Source: Rhizobium bangladeshense (GTDB lineage Bacteria; Pseudomonadota; Alphaproteobacteria; Rhizobiales; Rhizobiaceae). From it: a stretch of DNA of 64,000 nucleotides. The notes under the pieces were generated by a model. It made no database searches and was not told the DNA's origin. It saw nothing but the letters and a program-made list of their open reading frames with translations. Where the stretch lies: positions 2,111,001 to 2,175,000 of the forward strand of contig NZ_CP071612.1 of assembly GCF_017357245.1 (NCBI RefSeq). The letters run 5' to 3'. This document shows, piece by piece, positions 8,687-16,862 of this stretch. Position 1 is the first letter of the stretch, and each line of letters starts with the position of its first letter. A program made the translations under genes and the position numbers.

Positions 8687-9732
8687 GCGCCGTCGCCACC
8701 TTCCTGCTTCGCCGCCGCGGCCGCGGCTGGCACTGGACCGACGTCGTCACCTGGATCTGGCTGATATCAGGCGTCTTCCTGATGTTCGGCCCGGCCGTCT
8801 GGCTGGTCTTCTCCTCCTTCAAGACGCCGGCCGCCCTTGCCGAGTTCCCGCCGTCCTTCCTGCCCTATGTCACCGAGCAGGCCGTGGTGCCGGGTTACGA
8901 CAAACCATTGCCGCTCTACAACGTGACGATGCCGGATGGCAGCACCCACGTGCTCGCCGAAGTCCGCCGCATCGGCATCATGGGCCAGATGATCGATCCG
9001 AAACAGCCCGGCGAAATCGTCAAGGTCAACATCAAGGACCGCGCGCCGGTGCGTAAGGTCGAATTCGCCGCCGGCAACTACACAGAGCCTTTCCAGCGCT
9101 TCGATTTCTTCCTGTTCCTGCGCAATTCCGTCTTCGTGACTGTTGTGGCGACGGCAATCACGCTGCTGGTCAATTCGATGGCCGCCTTCGCGCTGTCGAA
9201 ATACCAGTTCCCCGGCCGCACCGCCGTCATGCTGATGATCCTGGCAACGCTGATGGTGCCGCTCTCGGTGATCGTGGTGCCACTCTATTCCGTCATCGGC
9301 AGCTTGAACCTTTTCGACAGCCTCTGGGGCGTCATCCTGCCGACCGTCGCCACGCCCACGGGCGTTTTCCTGCTGCGCCAATACATGCTGACGATACCCG
9401 ACGAGCTGATCGACGCGGCGCGCATGGACAAGGCCAGCGAATGGCAGATCTACTGGCGCATCATCCTGCCGCTATCGGCCCCGGCGCTGGCGGTGCTGGC
9501 GATCTTCTCGGTGGTCTGGCGCTGGAACGACTTCCTCTGGCCGCTGATCGTACTGTCGCGCAAGGAGCTCTACACGCTGCAGGTCGGCCTCAACGTCTAT
9601 GCCGGCGAACTCAATGTGCAATGGCACTATATCCTCGCCATGACCGTCGTCTCGATGATCCCCGTTGTGCTGATCTTCGTTTTCCTGCAGCGCTTCATCA
9701 CAACGGGCATTGCCGGTTCCGGACTGAAATAG
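8683..9732 (+). CDS. CUT1-type sugar ABC transporter permease (MalG/UgpE-like) with long periplasmic loop
   Basis: 349 residues, starting in the ATGA overlap. Helix 1 is at about residues 24-45 and the permease core runs from about residue 144 to the end, with the EAA loop IDAARMDKASEWQIYWRIILP. Between them is a hydrophilic segment of roughly 95 residues (about 46-143) that is much longer than in MalG-type permeases. It holds beta-like stretches such as GSTHVLAEVRRIGIMGQ and EIVKVNIKDRAPVRKVEF. It should face the periplasm and may contact the binding protein or the substrate. Confidence 0.92.
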   Translation: MSAVATFLLRRRGRGWHWTDVVTWIWLISGVFLMFGPAVWLVFSSFKTPAALAEFPPSFLPYVTEQAVVPGYDKPLPLYNVTMPDGSTHVLAEVRRIGIMGQMIDPKQPGEIVKVNIKDRAPVRKVEFAAGNYTEPFQRFDFFLFLRNSVFVTVVATAITLLVNSMAAFALSKYQFPGRTAVMLMILATLMVPLSVIVVPLYSVIGSLNLFDSLWGVILPTVATPTGVFLLRQYMLTIPDELIDAARMDKASEWQIYWRIILPLSAPALAVLAIFSVVWRWNDFLWPLIVLSRKELYTLQVGLNVYAGELNVQWHYILAMTVVSMIPVVLIFVFLQRFITTGIAGSGLK

Positions 9733-9765
9733 GCCGGCCGATCTAGAAATGAAACAGGAGAGTGC

Positions 9766-10845
9766 ATGAGCGGTCTCGAGCTCAGGAACATCGTCAAGAA
9801 TTTCGGCGCCGTCGAGGTCATCCGCGATGTCTCGCTCGCCGTCAATGACGGCGAGTTCGTCGCTTTCGTCGGCCCGTCCGGTTGCGGGAAATCGACGCTG
9901 CTGCGGCTGATCGCCGGCCTCGACAAACCCACGGGCGGCAGTATCGCCATCGACGGCAAGGACGTCACCGCGATCGGCGCGGCCGACCGCGGCCTTGCCA
10001 TGGTCTTCCAGTCCTATGCGCTTTATCCGCACATGAGCGTGCGCGAGAATCTGGCCTTCGGGTTGGAGAATACCAAGGTGGCCAAGGCCGAGATCGAAAC
10101 CCGCATCGCTGATGCCGCCAGGATGCTGGAGATCGACCCGTTTCTGCAGCGCCGCCCGGGCCAGCTCTCCGGCGGCCAGCGCCAGCGCGTCGCAATCGGC
10201 CGCGCCATCGTGCGCCGGCCGGATGCCTTCCTGCTCGACGAGCCGCTGTCCAATCTGGACGCCGAGCTACGGGTGAGCATGCGCGCCGAACTCGCCGCCC
10301 TGCACGCCCGCCTGAAGGCGACGATGATCTATGTCACCCATGACCAGGTCGAGGCGATGACGCTCGCAAACCGCATCGTCGTCTTGAGAGGCGGCAGGAT
10401 CGAGCAGGTGGGAACACCGCTGGAACTTTACAACAAGCCGGCCAATCGCTTCGTCGCCGGCTTCATCGGCGCGCCGCACATGAATTTCCTGGAAGCCTCG
10501 ATCGTCGGCCACGAGGGCGACTTCACCGAGGTCGAAACCGTCGGCGGCCACCGTCTTTCCGTCATTGCCAGGGAGCAGCGCCCGGTGGGCGAAAGGGTCA
10601 GCATCGGTATCCGGCCACAGCACATCACACTTGCGGATGCAGCCGCCTTAGGCAGGCTGGACACGCGGGTCACCCTTGTCGAGGGACTGGGTTCTGAAAC
10701 CGTGGTCCACACTGAAGCCGCCGGCAAGAAGCTGATTGCCGTCTTCGCCGGCCAGCAGAGTATGAAGAGAGGCGACAGCCTGCCGCTCCATCTCGCCCCC
10801 GAGGTTCTGCACCTTTTCGGCGAGGACGGCCGGCGTCTGTCTTGA
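9766..10845 (+). CDS. CUT1-type sugar ABC transporter ATPase (UgpC/MsmK-like)
   Basis: 359 residues. Walker A GPSGCGKST (residues 36-44), signature LSGGQRQR, Walker B AFLLDEPLSNLD, then a TOBE-type C-terminal regulatory region (VSIGIRPQHI) as in MalK/UgpC ATPases. GGAGAG precedes the start. It is the last gene of the LacI-linked locus and supplies energy to the two permeases. UgpC-type ATPases can serve more than one importer. Confidence 0.92.
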   Translation: MSGLELRNIVKNFGAVEVIRDVSLAVNDGEFVAFVGPSGCGKSTLLRLIAGLDKPTGGSIAIDGKDVTAIGAADRGLAMVFQSYALYPHMSVRENLAFGLENTKVAKAEIETRIADAARMLEIDPFLQRRPGQLSGGQRQRVAIGRAIVRRPDAFLLDEPLSNLDAELRVSMRAELAALHARLKATMIYVTHDQVEAMTLANRIVVLRGGRIEQVGTPLELYNKPANRFVAGFIGAPHMNFLEASIVGHEGDFTEVETVGGHRLSVIAREQRPVGERVSIGIRPQHITLADAAALGRLDTRVTLVEGLGSETVVHTEAAGKKLIAVFAGQQSMKRGDSLPLHLAPEVLHLFGEDGRRLS

Positions 10846-10878
10846 GCCCTCAGCGTCCATCCACAACGGCGCCATTCG

Positions 10879-11301
10879 TCAAATCGCAGCTTCGCTCTGC
10901 CGTCCGCAAGAAAATCTTATCTGTAGCCAAAGTCTCAGAGCGAAGTAAGCGCAGGCAATTAACGATGACGGGACAGCAAAAATGAAAAAAACAGATAAAA
11001 GACGAAGATGCATCCGGCCTCCATCGAAAAATAACAAAACGTAAATCAGCATGGCAAGGAACAAAGAAAAAACAAATGTTAGCGCAGACCAGAAAAATGG
11101 ACGTGAATGTACTTGCTTATATTTAAAAATATATAAGAAATATATCCCGACCATGACTGGTATGGAAAAAACAAACTTTAAAAAAAGTGCTATCAGTCCG
11201 ATGTCTCCAAAGAACATAGGGACATGGGCCAAAGTCATGCCCACAAAATAGGATTGAAAGAGCAGGCCTCTCTGAGGCATTCCGAGATTGAACTTCTTCA
11301 T
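10879..11301 (-). CDS. AT-rich hypothetical membrane protein
   Basis: 140 residues with four hydrophobic segments (about 16-38, 40-58, 68-92, 100-125), an integral inner-membrane protein. I do not recognise the family. Its DNA is visibly AT-rich (runs such as AAAAAATG, TATTTAAAAATATA) against the GC-rich neighbours, and it uses AT-ending codons that flanking genes avoid, so recent acquisition is likely. The ribosome site is weak (GAAAG). It stands alone, convergent with the sugar-import ATPase. Confidence 0.6.
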   Translation of the reverse strand: MKKFNLGMPQRGLLFQSYFVGMTLAHVPMFFGDIGLIALFLKFVFSIPVMVGIYFLYIFKYKQVHSRPFFWSALTFVFSLFLAMLIYVLLFFDGGRMHLRLLSVFFIFAVPSSLIACAYFALRLWLQIRFSCGRQSEAAI

Positions 11302-11365
11302 ATTCGCTTTCGGGTCGCGTTATAGTCTATGATGCTATCCAAATGCCAGCCCAGCTTCAAGGTCA

Positions 11366-11400
11366 CGAAAAAGCCCGCGCCGGAATGGAGGGCGCGGGCT
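11366..11400 (-). terminator. Rho-independent terminator
   Basis: On the minus strand a 10-base perfect stem AGCCCGCGCC / GGCGCGGGCT with an 8-9 base loop is followed by TTTTTC. It lies just after the stop of the small repeat protein at 11422-11604. Confidence 0.85.
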
Positions 11401-11421
11401 GAGTTTTACGGTCACGACAGC

Positions 11422-11604
11422 TTAGTGGCTGTTCTTGTGGCTTTGTTGACCAGCCTCCACATGCTGCTCATGGCTGCCGCCGCGGGTTCCGCTGGACTGC
11501 GCGTCGCGGCCGCCTGAAGAGGCGCTGCGGGTATTGGAGTCGTTCTTGTGACTCTGCTGCCCAGCCTTGACGTGCTGTTCATGGGTTCCACCTTGGTTTG
11601 CCAT
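11422..11604 (-). CDS. Small hydrophilic two-repeat protein, probable general-stress protein
   Basis: 60 residues from the ATG at 11604, preceded by AAGGAG at ideal spacing; longer upstream frames lack a ribosome site. The protein is two near-copies of one unit, GGTHEQHVKAGQQSHKN and GGSHEQHVEAGQQSHKN, joined by a Ser/Gly/Arg-rich linker. It is hydrophilic, without cysteine or hydrophobic core, and probably disordered. It resembles the KGG-type stress repeat proteins only loosely. Two EcfG-like promoter matches upstream and a terminator just downstream support a single-gene stress-induced transcript. Confidence 0.75.
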   Translation of the reverse strand: MANQGGTHEQHVKAGQQSHKNDSNTRSASSGGRDAQSSGTRGGSHEQHVEAGQQSHKNSH

Positions 11605-11652
11605 TTGGTTTCTCCTTGGTTTTGAACTGAGGCCACGTCGACCTCGTGTTAC

Positions 11653-11677
11653 AACCTCGCCCCGGCGCATGCGTTCC
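11653..11677 (-). promoter_or_regulatory. Candidate EcfG (general stress sigma) promoter
   Basis: On the minus strand GGAAC-N17-GTT, matching the alphaproteobacterial EcfG/RpoE2 consensus (GGAAC, 16-17 bases, cGTT). It ends about 49 bases before the start of the 60-residue repeat protein. The promoter class is known; use here is inferred. Confidence 0.6.
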
Positions 11678-11843
11678 GCATTTTAACATTTCGTGATCTC
11701 GCCGGAAAAGAGGATGAGGAGGCGGGCCGGGCGGGTAGGGAGCTCGTCTGCCATTTCGTTGGCCATCGGAAGAAGGCGGAGAAATTCCGATGTTCTCCAG
11801 CACCGCCGCGTCCGCCTGGCGCGGCCCGCAACCTCGCTTCGAA

Positions 11844-11868
11844 AACCGTCCTTCAGCAAAAAGGTTCC
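11844..11868 (-). promoter_or_regulatory. Second candidate EcfG-like promoter
   Basis: On the minus strand GGAAC-N17-GTT again, about 240 bases upstream of the same small gene. I see no convincing coding sequence directly behind it, so it may give a longer leader for the stress gene or be a chance match. Confidence 0.35.
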
Positions 11869-11980
11869 AGGAAAATCAGCCGCATCCGTGCTCGTTCACG
11901 GCCCCCGAGACGGCCCCTCGACTCTTTTCAAATGGACGGACCGCTCTAGCTTAAATGGGATCTGATGAAAGGAGAAAACC

Positions 11981-12190
11981 ATGACCGACGCACCGAAAAC
12001 GGCGACCCCGGCGCGAAGAGTGTTGCGCGGCCGCCCCTACAGTATGAGCGAATTTGCCCGGAAATACCGGTTGGACGATAAGGAGGCCAAGCGCCTCTAC
12101 GAGAAATTTGGCCCCTCGGCCACGGAGCTCGATCTGCTGATGGCGGCAAAGCGCCGTCCCCCGCGGCTCCCCACCAAACTCGACTCCTGA
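11981..12190 (+). CDS. Small hypothetical protein (69 residues)
   Basis: Starts at an ATG behind AAAGGAGAAAACC, a strong ribosome site. The protein is basic at both ends with a helical centre (MSEFARKYRLDDKEAKRLYEKFGPS in the middle third) that looks like a small helix-turn-helix or helical bundle. There are no cysteines and no membrane segment. I do not recognise it. It ends 9 bases before the GFA-family gene, so the two may be co-transcribed. Confidence 0.7.
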   Translation: MTDAPKTATPARRVLRGRPYSMSEFARKYRLDDKEAKRLYEKFGPSATELDLLMAAKRRPPRLPTKLDS

Positions 12191-12199
12191 CGGCGGACA

Positions 12200-12574
12200 A
12201 TGAGGCTCAGAACGGGAAGCTGCCTTTGCGGAGCGGTCGCCTATCGGGTGGAAGGCGAGCCGCTTCGCGTCGGCCTCTGCCACTGCGCTGATTGCCGCAA
12301 ATCGAGCGGTTCCGCCTTCGTCTTCTTCGCGCTCTGGCCTCGCTCCGCTTTCTCCCATAGCGGCGAGGTTTCAACTTTCGCCGGCCGCAGCTTCTGCCCC
12401 GCCTGCGGCGGCAGGCTTTTCTGCCTTCAGGAGCAGGCGGTGGAAATCCGTCTCGGCTCGCTCGACAATCCCCCGACGGATCTTGAGCCGAACCATGAAG
12501 TCTGGATCAAGCGGCGCGAATCGTGGCTGCATCCACTGCCGGATGCCAGACAATACACAGAGGACACCGACTGA
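12200..12574 (+). CDS. GFA/CENP-V family zinc protein
   Basis: 124 residues. The pattern CLCG (C8, C10), LCHCADCRKSSGSAF (C27, C29, C32) and CPACGG (C66, C69) is the zinc-binding signature of the glutathione-dependent formaldehyde-activating enzyme (GFA) fold, which binds structural and catalytic zinc. Many family members have no proven link to formaldehyde, so the reaction is left open; cytoplasmic. It follows the 69-residue gene at 9 bases. Confidence 0.88.
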   Translation: MRLRTGSCLCGAVAYRVEGEPLRVGLCHCADCRKSSGSAFVFFALWPRSAFSHSGEVSTFAGRSFCPACGGRLFCLQEQAVEIRLGSLDNPPTDLEPNHEVWIKRRESWLHPLPDARQYTEDTD

Positions 12575-12787
12575 CGGGCGATGATTTCTGCCTGTCCGGA
12601 GCGCGAAAACGCTGCAGATTTTAGGGCGACAGGCTCCGCCGCGACAAACTTGACTTTTCTTACCAATATTTCATTTCACCCGTCCGTAATTCCGTGCCAC
12701 TTCGGCGGCAACGCTAATTCCCGGTTCATCTGCAGTGTGATTAGTTCATTGCAGGGCCGAGGCGGCCACTGACCGATCGAGGATGAC

Positions 12788-14080
12788 ATGAACAAAATCG
12801 TAAGCGGCGACGAAACCGGAGCAAAGGCCGGCGCGACGCCCGACCTCGCAACGGTTCTTGCCGCGTCGGCAAGGCAGAACAAGCGGGGCCGCTGGCGCGG
12901 ACGCCTCCTGGTTCTCTTGATCCTTCTCGCTGCTGCTGCGGCTGCTGCTTATTTCTACGTCGGCCGTGGGCAAAGCGAAGTGAGCTACACCACGCAGCCG
13001 GCAAAACGCGGCGCGCTGACGGTGCTCGTCACTGCCACCGGTTCGGTGCAGCCGACTGAGCAGGTGGATATATCGAGCGAGCTTTCCGGCACTGTCCGCG
13101 ACGTTAACGTCGATTATAACAGCACCATCAAGGCGGGCGATGTGCTGGCGCTGCTCGACACCAACAAGCTCGAGGCGGATGTGAAGAGCTCGCGCGCCAA
13201 GGTCAATTCGGCCAAGGCGAATGTCGCCAAGGCCAATGCCGATCTCGAATCAGCCAGCACCTCGCTCGAACGGCTGAAGAGCCTTGTCAGGAGCAACGTC
13301 TCCACCCAGCAGAGCCTTGACGACGCCACCTATAAATATGATTCCGCCGTCGCCGCCAAACAGATCAACGAAGCCGAGGTTCTCGCCTCAGAGGCCGACC
13401 TGCAGCTTGCCGAAGTCAATCTCGCCAAGGCAAAGATCGTCTCGCCAATCGACGGCGTGATCCTCACCCGTTCGGTCAACCCGGGCGCCACCGTCGCAGC
13501 CTCGCTTTCGGCGCCCATCCTCTTTACCATTGCCGGCGACCTGAAGAAGATGGAGCTTCAGGTCGATGTCGACGAGGCCGATGTCGGCAAGATCGCCGTC
13601 GGCCAGAAGGCGAAGTTTACCGTCGATGCCTATCCCGACCGGTCTTTCCCAGCCGAGATCGAGCAGATCCGCTTCGCCTCCGAAGTGGTCAATAATGTGG
13701 TGACCTATAAGGCGGTACTCTCGGTCGACAATGCCGACCTGCTGCTGCGCCCCGGGATGACGGCCACCGCCGACATCACCGTCGAGGCTGTCAAGGATAC
13801 GCTGATGGTACCGAACGCCGCGTTGCGTTATGCCCCGCCGCAGGCGGAACGACGCGGCCGCGGCATTCTCGGGATCTTCGGCCCGCCACGCCGACGCGGG
13901 GGCGATACCGGCCAGGCGCTGACGGGAGCTCAGCGCCGCGTCTGGGTCGTGCGCAACGGCCGCGCCACGCCCGTCGTCATTGAGGTCGGCTCCTCCGACG
14001 GCCAGTTCACCCAGGTGATCTCCGGCGAACTCAAGGAAGATGATGCGCTGGTGACCGACGCCGCCGTGCGGACCAATTAG
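12788..14080 (+). CDS. MacA-like periplasmic adaptor (membrane fusion protein)
   Basis: 430 residues. A cytoplasmic N-terminus is followed by one membrane helix at about residues 38-58 (LLVLLILLAAAAAAAYFYV). The lipoyl-type half-motifs (VLVTATGSVQPTEQVDISSELSG and AKIVSPIDGVILTRSVNPGA) flank an alpha-helical hairpin rich in Ala, Lys and Ser (about residues 115-205). Beta-barrel and membrane-proximal domains follow. A GRGILGIFGPPRRRGGD insertion lies near residue 360. With the next two genes it forms a MacAB-type export system; the adaptor bridges to an outer-membrane channel not encoded here. Confidence 0.92.
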   Translation: MNKIVSGDETGAKAGATPDLATVLAASARQNKRGRWRGRLLVLLILLAAAAAAAYFYVGRGQSEVSYTTQPAKRGALTVLVTATGSVQPTEQVDISSELSGTVRDVNVDYNSTIKAGDVLALLDTNKLEADVKSSRAKVNSAKANVAKANADLESASTSLERLKSLVRSNVSTQQSLDDATYKYDSAVAAKQINEAEVLASEADLQLAEVNLAKAKIVSPIDGVILTRSVNPGATVAASLSAPILFTIAGDLKKMELQVDVDEADVGKIAVGQKAKFTVDAYPDRSFPAEIEQIRFASEVVNNVVTYKAVLSVDNADLLLRPGMTATADITVEAVKDTLMVPNAALRYAPPQAERRGRGILGIFGPPRRRGGDTGQALTGAQRRVWVVRNGRATPVVIEVGSSDGQFTQVISGELKEDDALVTDAAVRTN

Positions 14081-14092
14081 GCGGAGAGACGG

Positions 14093-14809
14093 ATGGCAAG
14101 CCCGCCGCTCATCGAATTCAGGAAGGTCTCGAAAGTCTACGGCGCGGGCGAGGCTGCGATCCGCGCTCTCGATCATGTCGATCTTGCGATCGACGCCCAC
14201 GAATTCGTGGCGATCATGGGGCCATCGGGCTCCGGCAAATCGACGGCGATGAACATTCTCGGCTGCCTCGACGTGCCCACATCGGGCGATTACATCTTCC
14301 AGGGCATCCCGACGAGCGGCTTCGACCGAAGCCAGCTAACGCTGTTGCGCCGCCACATGCTGGGCTTCGTCTTCCAGGGCTTCAATCTCCTGTCGCGCAC
14401 GTCAGCGGTCGAGAATGTCGAACTGCCGCTGATCTATCGCGGCATGGGGGTGCGCGAGCGGCGCGAACGGGCGCGCGAGGCGCTGGCCCTGGTCGGTCTG
14501 TCCGGCCGAGAACATCACAAGACGCAGGAACTGTCCGGCGGCCAGCAGCAGCGCGTCGCCATCGCCCGCGCCATCGTCACCGAGCCGGCGCTGCTGCTGG
14601 CCGACGAACCCACAGGCAATCTCGACACGAAGACCAGCGTCGAGATCATGGACCTGATGACGCGGCTGAATCGCGAGCAGGGCATCACCATCGTCATGGT
14701 GACGCACGAGCCCGATATCGCCGCCTATGCCGGGCGGCTGCTGCGCTTCGTCGACGGTAAGCTCGAGACTGAGGTCGAGCATCGCAGGAGGGCGGATCAT
14801 GTTCTTTGA
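14093..14809 (+). CDS. MacB/LolD-type ABC export ATPase
   Basis: 238 residues with Walker [10 protein letters not shown] (about residues 43-51), Q-loop FVFQGFNLL, signature LSGGQQQR and Walker [12 protein letters not shown], the hallmark of the MacB/LolD/FtsE ATPase family. Starts 12 bases after the adaptor and overlaps the permease gene by 11 bases. In MacB of enteric bacteria the ATPase and membrane parts are one protein; here they are separate, as is common in rhizobia. Confidence 0.93.
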   Translation: MASPPLIEFRKVSKVYGAGEAAIRALDHVDLAIDAHEFVAIMGPSGSGKSTAMNILGCLDVPTSGDYIFQGIPTSGFDRSQLTLLRRHMLGFVFQGFNLLSRTSAVENVELPLIYRGMGVRERRERAREALALVGLSGREHHKTQELSGGQQQRVAIARAIVTEPALLLADEPTGNLDTKTSVEIMDLMTRLNREQGITIVMVTHEPDIAAYAGRLLRFVDGKLETEVEHRRRADHVL

Positions 14810-16001
14810 AACGCTGAAGCTCGCCCTGCGCGCCATCAGCCGCAACATGCTGCGTTCGTTCCTCACCGTTCTCGGCGTCGTCATCGGCGTTGCCGCCGTC
14901 ATCGCGTTGGTCACGATCGGCAACGGCACGACCGCCCAGGTCTCCACCGAACTGTCGCGTCTCGGCACCAACATGCTGTTCGTCCGGCCCGGCCAGTTCG
15001 GCCCCGGCCGGGCGAGTTCCGAGGCGAAACGCTTCAGCGTCAAGGATGTCGCCGCCATCCGCGACCAGATCGGCGGCCTGAGGGCCGTGGCGCCGCTCAA
15101 CCAGTCGACGGCTACAGTGATCTTTGGCGGACAGAACCATTCGACCAGCGTCTCCGGCACCACGAACGATTATTTCGTCGCGCAGGACTGGAACCTGGCG
15201 CTCGGCCGCATTTTCACTCCAGCCGAGGAGCGCGGCCAGTCCCGCTGCATCGTCGGCGAGACGGTCCGCTCGGAGCTCTTCGGCGCTGGCGATCCGATAG
15301 GCCAGCAGATTCGGGTCGGCAAGGTTTCATGCCCGGTCATCGGGGTGCTCTCCAAGCGCGGCCAGTCGGGCATGGGCACCGATCAGGATGATGTCGTCAT
15401 CATGCCGGTCAAGGTGTTCCAGCGGCGCATCAGCGGCAACAGCAACGTACCGCAGATCATCATCTCGGCGCGCGACGGCGTGTCCACCGCCAAGGTGCAG
15501 GCCGATGTCGAAAATCTTTTGCGTGAGCGCCGCAAGATCATTCCCGGCCGGCAGGACGATTTCAACGTCAACGACATGACGCAGATCGCGGAGGCGATGA
15601 CCGGAACGACGACGCTCCTGACCGGCCTGCTGGGCGCCGTCGCTGCAATCAGCCTGCTCGTCGGCGGCATCGGCATCATGAACATCATGCTGGTTTCCGT
15701 CACCGAACGAACTCGGGAAATCGGCATCCGCCTGGCGATCGGCGCGCTCGAAAGCCAGGTGCTCACCCAGTTCCTCGTCGAGGCGGTTGCGCTCTCGCTG
15801 TTCGGCGGCATCACCGGCATTGTGCTCGGCTTGAGCCTCGGTCTGGTGGCGGTCACCCTCCTGAAAGTTCCCTTCGTCTTCAGCCCGATGATGGTCGCCG
15901 TCGCCTTCCTCTTCTCCGCGGCAATCGGCATGATCTTCGGCTATTTCCCGGCGAGACGAGCAGCGCAGCTCAATCCGATCGAGGCGCTGCGGCACGAGTG
16001 A
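14799..16001 (+). CDS. MacB-like ABC permease (FtsX superfamily)
   Basis: 400 residues from the ATG at 14799, behind AGGAGGGCGG. An N-terminal helix (about 17-40, [20 protein letters not shown]) is followed by a large periplasmic MacB-PCD domain (about 45-240) and three C-terminal helices. The motif [22 protein letters not shown] is typical of MacB and couples to the ATPase. The likely cargo is a toxic compound, peptide or lipid-linked molecule; nothing here identifies it. Confidence 0.93.
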   Translation: MFFETLKLALRAISRNMLRSFLTVLGVVIGVAAVIALVTIGNGTTAQVSTELSRLGTNMLFVRPGQFGPGRASSEAKRFSVKDVAAIRDQIGGLRAVAPLNQSTATVIFGGQNHSTSVSGTTNDYFVAQDWNLALGRIFTPAEERGQSRCIVGETVRSELFGAGDPIGQQIRVGKVSCPVIGVLSKRGQSGMGTDQDDVVIMPVKVFQRRISGNSNVPQIIISARDGVSTAKVQADVENLLRERRKIIPGRQDDFNVNDMTQIAEAMTGTTTLLTGLLGAVAAISLLVGGIGIMNIMLVSVTERTREIGIRLAIGALESQVLTQFLVEAVALSLFGGITGIVLGLSLGLVAVTLLKVPFVFSPMMVAVAFLFSAAIGMIFGYFPARRAAQLNPIEALRHE

Positions 16002-16165
16002 ATGGCGGGCTCGGTGTATGGCGGCTTTGGTTGGTCGGCTCCGGTGGTGCTTCGAGAAAGCGTAGCTGTAACAATTGCGGTTCAGCCATGCGGCCTCGGC
16101 ATCTATTTGTCACTCCCTGGATTCCTGGCGGCGCCTTGTCTTCGTTTCTTCACCGTGCCACAATG

Positions 16166-16175
16166 TGATATATCA
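16166..16175. promoter_or_regulatory. Candidate GntR operator
   Basis: TGATATATCA, a perfect 10-base palindrome 22 bases before the start of the GntR gene, in a form similar to known FCD-GntR operators. Autoregulation is inferred. Confidence 0.4.
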
Positions 16176-16197
16176 GTTTGGCGGCGGGATTATCGGC

Positions 16198-16812
16198 ATG
16201 CAGACGTCACAAAGCCACCGTGCCTATCTCGCGCTCGAGCATCTGATCGTCACGCTTGTCTTGAAACCCGGCGCGCTTGTCACCGAAAAGCAACTGATCG
16301 ACATGGCGGGCCACGGGCGAACGCCGGTGCGCGAGGCGATTCAGAAACTCGCCTGGCAGGGGCTGATCCTGGTGAAGCCGCGGGTTGGGCTGCAGGTTGC
16401 CGAGATCGCGCCGGAGGATCATGGCAATGTCATGCAGGTGCGCCGTGAGCTGGAGCCGATCGCGGCAAGCCTCGTTGCCGAACATGCAACGGACGAGCAG
16501 CGCCTCCGCCTCAGCGATTGCGCCGACGCCATGGAAAAATGCGCCGCCACCGGCGATCTCATTGGCTTCTTCGCCGCCGACAAGGCCTTTGACGAGATAC
16601 TCGAGGATGTCTGTCCGAATGGCTTCATCACGGCCGCGCTCGCCCCGGTGCAGACGCATTCGCGTCGCCTCTGGTATTCCACCGCAAGCCCCGAGCGCAT
16701 GGACCGCGCCATCGCGCTGCATGTCACCGTCATCCGGTCCATTCAGCAGGGCAGGCCCGATGATGCCAGTGCGGCCATGGCGGCGTTGATCGACTATCTC
16801 GCATGCAAATAG
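16198..16812 (+). CDS. GntR-family regulator (FCD subfamily), orphan
   Basis: 204 residues from the ATG at 16198; the frame is open further upstream but the extension crosses the palindrome and is not GntR-like. Winged helix N-terminus with ALVTEKQLIDMAGHGRTPVREA (about 30-50) and an all-helical FCD effector domain (RRELEPIAASLVAEHA onwards, with ALHVTVIRSIQQG near the end). It is short for the family. No catabolic operon adjoins it: the export system is upstream and a convergent reductase downstream, so the target is unknown. Confidence 0.88.
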   Translation: MQTSQSHRAYLALEHLIVTLVLKPGALVTEKQLIDMAGHGRTPVREAIQKLAWQGLILVKPRVGLQVAEIAPEDHGNVMQVRRELEPIAASLVAEHATDEQRLRLSDCADAMEKCAATGDLIGFFAADKAFDEILEDVCPNGFITAALAPVQTHSRRLWYSTASPERMDRAIALHVTVIRSIQQGRPDDASAAMAALIDYLACK

Positions 16813-16862
16813 AAACGGCCCCGTTTCCGGAGCCGCTTGCAGATATGCTCGTCAAAAAAGCG

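Larger units (their letters stand above)
11605..11980. other. Intergenic region without a clear gene
   Basis: 376 bases between divergent small genes. It holds the two EcfG-like promoters on the minus strand and, at the right end, the AAAGGAG ribosome site of the 69-residue gene. Short open frames here lack ribosome sites and protein-like composition. Confidence 0.6.

Noticed and set aside
11693..11965. Possible 90-residue protein on the plus strand
   Set aside because: No ribosome site, Arg/Ser-rich composition, and overlaps the EcfG-like sites; judged non-coding.
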